Shown: positions 59,330 to 64,000 of the stretch, in pieces
Layout of the letters: each line of letters opens with the position of its first letter
Position numbering within the stretch: position 1 is the stretch's first letter
Origin: Planococcus liqunii
GTDB taxonomy: Bacteria > Bacillota > Bacilli > Bacillales_A > Planococcaceae
DNA length: 64,000 bases
Assembly: GCF_030413595.1 (NCBI RefSeq)
Contig: NZ_CP129238.1
Span: 2,108,001 to 2,172,000 of the forward strand
Direction: 5' to 3'
The notes under the pieces: model-generated
The model's input: the letters and a program-made list of their open reading frames with translations, nothing else
The model's database searches: none
Told to the model about the DNA's origin: nothing
Made by a program: the position numbers and the translations under genes

Positions 59330-59874
59330 TGGTCGTCGCCCCTTTCTTCCGCATAAAAATCCCGAAACCGCTTTTTTGCCCGCGCTAATAAGGTGCCGAT
59401 GGATAGTTTTTCAAGTCCATTGCTTTGGGCTATTTCTTCGTAGCTGTATCCTGAGTACTTCATAATCAGGATGTCACGATCCCGCTCGGATAACTTCATC
59501 AAAACCTTTTGGACTTCCTGGATATCTTCGAGCGCCATGTAGCGGTCTTCAACAGACCCGATTGCATTTTTTCCAAACCGCTTTTGCTTTTCTTCCCGTG
59601 CATGATGGCGCTTTTCGGTCCGTATATGGTTATAGGCGGTGGTAACAGCCACTTTTGTCAGCCATCCCTGGATATTTTCAATCGCTTTCCGGTCCGCATG
59701 GTACAGCTTCATAAAAACTTCCTGGGCAATATCTTCCGCCAAGGCCTGTTCTTTCACAATGATCAGAGCTTTCCGGACGACCAGAGAATAATGCTGCTTG
59801 AATAACTCCTGGAACGATTCTTCGCCTGACGAATTGCTTCGGCTGTCGGACAAATTCGCCTTCACCTCCATCAT
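59326..59874 (-). CDS. ECF-family sigma factor
   Basis: 182 residues. Region 2 includes LIIVKEQALAEDIAQEVFMK; region 4 includes KLSERDRDILIMKYSGYSYE and LSIGTLLARAKKRFRDF. It is intact, unlike the sigma factor at 45 kb. AAGGAGG precedes two adjacent ATGs (spacing 5 and 8). Operon order: sigma factor, anti-sigma factor, ATPase, permease, similar in idea to the B. subtilis sigY-yxlCDEFG operon, where the last two genes also encode an ABC-2 transporter. Confidence 0.92.
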   Translation of the reverse strand: MMEVKANLSDSRSNSSGEESFQELFKQHYSLVVRKALIIVKEQALAEDIAQEVFMKLYHADRKAIENIQGWLTKVAVTTAYNHIRTEKRHHAREEKQKRFGKNAIGSVEDRYMALEDIQEVQKVLMKLSERDRDILIMKYSGYSYEEIAQSNGLEKLSIGTLLARAKKRFRDFYAEERGDDQ

Positions 59875-60167
59875 TGATGCCTCCTTCCAGAAAAGCCCCT
59901 ACCTTAATGACACCATATTACTGAATTTTGTGACATTTAACGAGATATTTATTTTATTTTTCCTCAAAAAAGAAACAGAAAGGGGGATGATTTAGAACTC
60001 GCTAACTTTTACATTGAATTTATCACATTGTTTATTGATTTACAATAAATATTTATTCCTTCTTAATTTAATTTCAATCGGTTAGAATATATTTTATTCC
60101 CTGCAGGAGATTGGTCTTTGTTTACAGAAATACGTCGATGAAGCTTTTATGACAGGGGGAATTTAAC

Positions 60168-60617
60168 ATGACATTGGCGTATAAACACATATTGGTGGCT
60201 GTTGACGGATCGGATGAAGCGGAATGGGCGTTCAAGAAAGCAACCGGCATTGCCAAGCGCAACGCAGCTGCCCTGAATCTGATTTATGTAGTGGATACCC
60301 GTTCGTTTACAGGCGTCAAATTGCACGAACCGGATATTGAAGAACAAGCTTATGATTATGGAAAAGAACTGCTCGACAGCTACAAGCAAGAAGCTCAGGC
60401 GACAGGTGTTTCAGAAGTCAATACCTTTCTCACTCCCGGTTCCCCCAAAAAAGTAATTTCACGCGATACTGCCAAAAAGGTCGAGGCGGATCTCATCGTC
60501 TGCGGTGCTACAGGCATGAATGCTTTTGAGCGTTACTTAATGGGCAGCGTATCACTGCATATTGTCCGAAACAGTTCCTGCGATGTATTGGTGGTCCGCA
60601 GACCGGAAACAGAATAA
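60168..60617 (+). CDS. Universal stress protein (UspA family), paralogue
   Basis: 149 residues, closely similar to the Usp at 39850-40323 (shared DGSDEA-W-FKKA and LNLIYVVDTRS). The ATP-binding G-x2-G-x9-G-S pattern is present (CGATGMNAFERYLMGSVSLH). AGGGGG lies before the ATG. Own terminator downstream. Confidence 0.93.
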   Translation: MTLAYKHILVAVDGSDEAEWAFKKATGIAKRNAAALNLIYVVDTRSFTGVKLHEPDIEEQAYDYGKELLDSYKQEAQATGVSEVNTFLTPGSPKKVISRDTAKKVEADLIVCGATGMNAFERYLMGSVSLHIVRNSSCDVLVVRRPETE

Positions 60618-60628
60618 TTCAAAGCGCA

Positions 60629-60666
60629 AAACGGAATGCCTCGATTAACCAGGCATTCCGTTTTTT
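60629..60666 (+). terminator. Terminator of the usp gene
   Basis: AACGGAATGCCT pairs with AGGCATTCCGTT, followed by TTTTT. Confidence 0.85.
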
Positions 60667-60737
60667 AGTTTATTCACTGGTTGGAGTCGTTTTGCAACTG
60701 CTTAACTCTGCATGCGGACTTTTACTTTTTACTGTAT

Positions 60738-61430
60738 TCAGGGAATTCCAGGTGAGTCTCTTTGAAATACGGCATCTATTTCTTGGCGGTCGTAGTCCAG
60801 AATCCAGCTATTATACTGTTCATACAAAAAGCGAATGTTTTCCTGGTCTGCCGCCAGAACATCGCAACCCCGGTCATCGTATAAATGAAAGATTAGTTTC
60901 TTAGACAGATTTATGAAATAAACTTCAATCCCGCTTTCTGGATTATTCTTTAAAATTGTCGTCGGGTGATTAAAATCTTCATAACAGATGGCCTGAAGCA
61001 GTTGGACAAAGCGCAGATCGGTTTTCTGGCATTTCAGACTAAAGCGGTGGACGGCCATCGCATCCTCTTCATCAAGGTCCTCTTCTAAATACTCTCCATA
61101 TGAAAAAGTTTCTAGCTGCAGTTGATACAAATTTCGTTTATCTTTTACATATTTCCGGTATAGATTGAGCGGTTTCTGTTGAAGAATGGAACTTGTTGGC
61201 CTGGCGACAATGTCAGTCACCAGCAAGAGTTCGTCTTTGTCATCAAATACTTCATTAAACAAAGTTATTGCCCGGTGATGTGCCTGGACCAAACAGTTTG
61301 GATCATGAGCAGAAAGAGCAGGGTCTGAAATCTCGAAACGAATGCCCGGATTCCAGGAATAGAATAAGGCTGGGCTCAAGATTAACCCGTCGAAATAGCT
61401 ATCTAAAAAGTCCTGTAACGGATATTTCAT
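60738..61430 (-). CDS. DUF3885 protein
   Basis: 230 residues matching the DUF3885 family (NPGIRFEISDPALSAHDPNC, AITLFNEVFDDKDELLLVTD, later YFINLSKKLIFHLYDDRGCD). A soluble cytoplasmic protein of unknown function, often found in polymorphic-toxin-related contexts in Bacillales, though no toxin gene is adjacent here. Confidence 0.82.
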   Translation of the reverse strand: MKYPLQDFLDSYFDGLILSPALFYSWNPGIRFEISDPALSAHDPNCLVQAHHRAITLFNEVFDDKDELLLVTDIVARPTSSILQQKPLNLYRKYVKDKRNLYQLQLETFSYGEYLEEDLDEEDAMAVHRFSLKCQKTDLRFVQLLQAICYEDFNHPTTILKNNPESGIEVYFINLSKKLIFHLYDDRGCDVLAADQENIRFLYEQYNSWILDYDRQEIDAVFQRDSPGIP

Positions 61431-61559
61431 CGAAGACCTCCAAATAGCTTCAGTTTAAAATCAGTTTTCATCTCTATAAAGCTTGGCTTTTAGCAGGATG
61501 CATGGCTTTAAGTGAAATCAGCAGTCCAATAAGAAGAACTGGTTCTGCATTAAAGGAAA

Positions 61560-61754
61560 TTAAAATTTCCTTCTGCGCTTGGGCAAGTGTTTCTTTTTCT
61601 TATACGATATATAGGGCTCCTGCTCCACACACTCAAAATATTCGAGCGGGAAATTCTGCGTCACAGAAGTATGGATTTGACTGCCTTCCTCGTAAGTGAC
61701 TTCTCCAATTTTTATATCACATTTAGCTGTGAGTTTATACAATTTGTTGGCCAA
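61560..61754 (-). CDS. Small hypothetical protein
   Basis: 64 residues (starting MANKLYKLTAKCDIKIGEVT), with a basic tail (KKKKHLPKRRRKF). TTG start with a strong AAAGGAGG 7 bases upstream. The 16 codons further upstream are open but have no ribosome binding site. No known family. Confidence 0.6.
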   Translation of the reverse strand: MANKLYKLTAKCDIKIGEVTYEEGSQIHTSVTQNFPLEYFECVEQEPYISYKKKKHLPKRRRKF

Positions 61755-61923
61755 TCCGGGGCCTCCTTTATCCAGCAAAAAATGAAAGCCGTTAAGAGTC
61801 ATTCGACAATTAGTTTCTACCTATGAGAAAGTTTAATTTACCATTCTCTTTCTATGCAAAAGCTGTCAATTCTCCTTACACAACACCATATCATATTTAA
61901 CATCTCTCTTTTGCCGTTCCCTC

Positions 61924-62016
61924 TTATCGCCTAAACAGTTTCTGAAACAGGAAAACCAATCCAATAATGGCTATAGCGGTAATAATGTACCCTGGAACAC
62001 CGATTGAACTTATCAT
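61924..62016 (-). CDS. 30-residue small membrane protein, TatA-like N-terminus
   Basis: ATG with AGGGGGA about 7 bases upstream. The product is a single hydrophobic helix with a basic tail (MISSIGVPGYIITAIAIIGL, then VFLFQKLFRR). The IGVPG start resembles the N-terminus of TatA proteins, and a tatA fragment lies 1.9 kb away. It lacks the FGPxKLPELG hinge and the amphipathic helix, so it is not a TatA. Function unknown. Confidence 0.6.
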   Translation of the reverse strand: MISSIGVPGYIITAIAIIGLVFLFQKLFRR

Positions 62017-62083
62017 AATAATTCCCCCTTTCTTTATTAACTGCAAGTTTATAGTGATTCAACCTTGTTTCTTTTTTCATTGC

Positions 62084-62404
62084 CTAAAGACCTGAAAAAT
62101 CAGTTTCCTCGCTCGGCCAAACGTAAAAAATAGAAGAAATCCCATCATTTACAGCTTGATCAAAACATTCCAGTGATTCCTGAAGTTCAGGATCCTTTAA
62201 GTACCGCTCCCGGTTCACAATGAACTGATCTTCCACTTTTTGCACTTTCCATCCTTCGCTCTGAATGTAATCATTCGCTTCTGTCAAAGCGGATTCCATA
62301 CTCGCAGAATTTACCCAGCAGTTTATAAAGGCGCCTGCAATCTCTTTTTCTTCTTTATTCTCGGGAAGCGGAACTGCTTCCAGCATCAAGTAATAAATTG
62401 CCAC
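62084..62404 (-). CDS. Hypothetical protein
   Basis: 106 residues (MAIYYLMLEAVPLPENKEEK; later SIFYVWPSEETD). Mainly helical and acidic, no membrane segment. GTG start with AAGGAGG 9 bases upstream; an ATG eight codons earlier is possible but overlaps the stop of the upstream lipoprotein gene by 4 bases. The two genes form an operon. Unknown function. Confidence 0.65.
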   Translation of the reverse strand: MAIYYLMLEAVPLPENKEEKEIAGAFINCWVNSASMESALTEANDYIQSEGWKVQKVEDQFIVNRERYLKDPELQESLECFDQAVNDGISSIFYVWPSEETDFSGL

Positions 62405-62424
62405 CTTTTTTCTCCTCCTTTCTT

Positions 62425-62715
62425 TCATCGCTCCACAATCACCTCCATTGGCAGGGTGTATGAGAAATCGGATGGTGTATCGACAGGGACAACAATCACC
62501 TGGTCGCCTACTTCCAACTCTTCAAAGGAACTTACGTCTCCGCTGAAAGTCATTAGATCGATCAATTGCATTTCTTCTACCACTACTTCAGAATTTCCGG
62601 ATGACAGCTCCAACATAAAACTTGAATCTTTCTTTTCTACTACGGTTCCTTCGTAGTTTCCGCAGGCTGCTAAAAGAAAGAGTAAAAAGATCAGAACGCT
62701 GAGCAGTCTTTTCAC
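62425..62715 (-). CDS. Small lipoprotein (DUF3221-like)
   Basis: 96-residue precursor with lipobox LLAAC. The mature domain is a small beta-barrel (NYEGTVVEKKDSSFMLELSS, then LEVGDQVIVVPVDT), the OB-like pattern of DUF3221/YobA lipoproteins of Bacillales. Extracellular, membrane-attached. Family assignment moderate. Confidence 0.72.
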   Translation of the reverse strand: MKRLLSVLIFLLFLLAACGNYEGTVVEKKDSSFMLELSSGNSEVVVEEMQLIDLMTFSGDVSSFEELEVGDQVIVVPVDTPSDFSYTLPMEVIVER

Positions 62716-62901
62716 TTTTCAAACCTTCCATCCATAAAGTTTATCCCATCGCACGATTCTAGTACTCATAAGGTAATTGCATTACAAATTCCCTTTAAAA
62801 GTGTAAAATAGCTTTTTCGACAATATCGGCGTCTTGTGCATTTGGCTAAAATAGCACCGCCTTCAACATTTTTTATTTCAAGTATTGGAAGTGAGTGAAC
62901 T

Positions 62902-63606
62902 GTGGAAAATTTAAAGCAACAAAGTGAAAAAATGCACATCAAGAAAAATGAAACACTTTATATCAGCACTGTTTTGACGATCATCGCATCGTTTCTAATG
63001 GGATTTTTAGACGCTTATACATTCTTGCAGCAAGATGAAGTCTTTGCGAGTGCACAGACCGGCAATCTCGTCAGCTTAAGTTCAAAGCTCTTTTCAGGGG
63101 AATGGAAAGAAACCATGAGCCATGTTTGGGCATTTGGAGGATTTCTGATTGGTGCATTTGCCGGTGAAGCAGTCATGGACCGTTATCAAGATAAAGGCGT
63201 GAAAAGATACCGTTATTATTTATTGATCCAAACGGTTTTGCTGCTCGTACTTGCACTATTTCAGGATCAGTTTACCGGGGCACTTATGATCTTTTTACTT
63301 GGTACGCTTGCGGGATATGAACTGACCATCTTCCGTAAATTCCGGGGCACAGTGGTCAATAATGGAATCATGACTGGCAATACAAAAAACCTGATGAGCC
63401 ATTTATATCAACTTGTTTTCAAAAATGATTCGAAAGCAAAAGACCATTTGGCCAATTTGGCAGCGACCGTCCTGATTTTCATGTTGGGTGCAGGAGCAGG
63501 TACACTTACCATCCGGTATAATGCCAGTTATAATCTTTGGGCTGCTTTTGCCATTTCGTTTCTTGCATTTGCATGGGCAACGGTTCGTCCATTGCGTGAT
63601 TCATAA
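62902..63606 (+). CDS. DUF1275 (YoaK-like) membrane protein
   Basis: 234 residues with six helices. Family signatures are ASFLMGFLDAYTFLQ, FASAQTGNLVSLSSK and YELTIFRKFRGTVVNNGIMT, then GNTKNLM. Function of DUF1275 proteins is not settled. GTG start with GGAAGTGAG upstream. Single gene. Confidence 0.88.
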   Translation: MENLKQQSEKMHIKKNETLYISTVLTIIASFLMGFLDAYTFLQQDEVFASAQTGNLVSLSSKLFSGEWKETMSHVWAFGGFLIGAFAGEAVMDRYQDKGVKRYRYYLLIQTVLLLVLALFQDQFTGALMIFLLGTLAGYELTIFRKFRGTVVNNGIMTGNTKNLMSHLYQLVFKNDSKAKDHLANLAATVLIFMLGAGAGTLTIRYNASYNLWAAFAISFLAFAWATVRPLRDS

Positions 63607-63811
63607 AAGGTAAAATTATATAATTTAGCAACTTGCTTATAAGCTTCACTCAAATTAACGTACCATATTTTTACATAAATTCCTATAACAATTTATCTTC
63701 TCTAATCTACTATGCTGAAATAGTGGATTTACAAAACTTATTCCGATTGCAATATTATAGCTAGACAGCTAAAATGAATTTCGGCTATCGCTTGGATCAA
63801 CAATTTTCCAC

Positions 63812-63850
63812 AAAAAAACCTTTCTTTGCCGAAGCGAAGAAAGGTTTTTT
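63812..63850 (-). terminator. Terminator of tatA
   Basis: AAAAAACCTTTCTT pairs with AAGAAAGGTTTTTT around TGCCGAAGCG. On the minus strand it ends in a T-run, just after the tatA stop codon. Confidence 0.9.
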
Positions 63851-63856
63851 GCGTTC

Positions 63857-64000
63857 TTATTTTTTTATCATTTTTTCTTTTTCAGCGTCTTCGTCCACTT
63901 TGGAATCTTCTGTTGCATCGTCCATGAGGCCTTTTGTTGAGTTTTTAAATTCTCTCAAAGTTTGTCCTGCAGCACGACCCAACTCCGGTAATTTCGCTGG
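63857..64000 (-). CDS. tatA: Twin-arginine translocase subunit TatA (C-terminal part)
   Basis: 47 residues of a gene that runs off the right edge. [18 protein letters not shown] is the diagnostic FGPxKLPELGR hinge and start of the amphipathic helix of TatA/E, followed by an acidic tail ending EKEKMIKK. The membrane helix lies outside the window, so the start cannot be placed; tatC may follow beyond the edge. Confidence 0.92.
   Translation of the reverse strand, partial: PAKLPELGRAAGQTLREFKNSTKGLMDDATEDSKVDEDAEKEKMIKK

Noticed and set aside
59880..59960. ECF-type promoter upstream of the intact sigma factor
   Set aside because: TGTCAC-N16-GTGTCA on the minus strand looks vaguely similar, but neither box is close to the TGAAAC/CGTC consensus.

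Overview
The window looks like chromosomal DNA from a low-to-moderate GC Gram-positive rod of the order Bacillales, most likely the Planococcaceae (Planococcus or a close relative). The signs are strong AGGAGG-type ribosome binding sites with many TTG and GTG starts, a T-box leader, and Bacillus-type families (MhqR/MhqO/MhqD, RibT, PaiA/PaiB, YczE, CcdA, DUF3953, DUF4362, DUF3885). There are no rRNA or tRNA genes, no CRISPR array, no phage module and no intact transposase. Taxonomy is inferred from family content only.

Layout. 1-3.1 kb: a partial gene, then a MacB/YknXYZ-type efflux operon. 3.1-7.3 kb: a possible gene remnant, then a GntR-DctP-DctQ-DctM TRAP operon with a palindromic operator. 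7.5-9.4 kb: a WGR-DUF4240 protein and an exported SMP-30-like beta-propeller protein. 9.7-14.5 kb: a quinone/electrophile stress block (flavin reductase, MhqD, MhqO, two FMN reductases, an MhqR-type regulator with two matching operators), interrupted by a ~540-bp intergenic repeat element. 14.7-17.2 kb: a phosphatase, arsC and a string of very small membrane-protein genes. 17.7-29.7 kb: single genes (RibT, DedA, LCP ligase, MDR oxidoreductase, VOC, ArsR, methyltransferase, CPBP protease, MerR, CcdA, lipoproteins). 30-33.3 kb: an FtsX-type ABC transporter. 33.5-35.5 kb: methionyl-tRNA synthetase behind a Met T-box, with a frameshift at a run of eight T. 35.6-38.9 kb: YczE-like protein, GNAT, MarR-PaiA-PaiB. 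39-44.1 kb: flavoprotein, universal stress protein, D-2-hydroxyacid dehydrogenase, and an XRE regulator divergent from an FAD oxidase/half-MFS pair with a perfect palindrome between them. 44.3-45.7 kb: an ECF sigma factor (frameshifted) with a membrane protein whose outer domain is a signal-peptidase-I fold lacking both catalytic residues. 46-54 kb: Cys-rich copper-binding protein, five-PAS GGDEF protein and small proteins. 54.2-59.9 kb: an OmpR-type two-component system, then an ECF sigma/zinc anti-sigma/ABC-2 operon. 60-64 kb: universal stress protein, small proteins, DUF1275, and the end of tatA.

The most unusual locus is the ECF sigma factor with the inactive signal-peptidase-like partner (44325-45712). 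It has its own ECF-type promoter (TGAAAC-N17-CGTCTA), so it reads as a self-regulated envelope or secretion-stress switch. Several small genes that are easy to miss (27-58 codons) are supported by good ribosome binding sites and are listed individually. Three coding regions need a one-base shift to read through (metG, the sigma factor, a small membrane protein); raw reads would tell biology from sequencing error.
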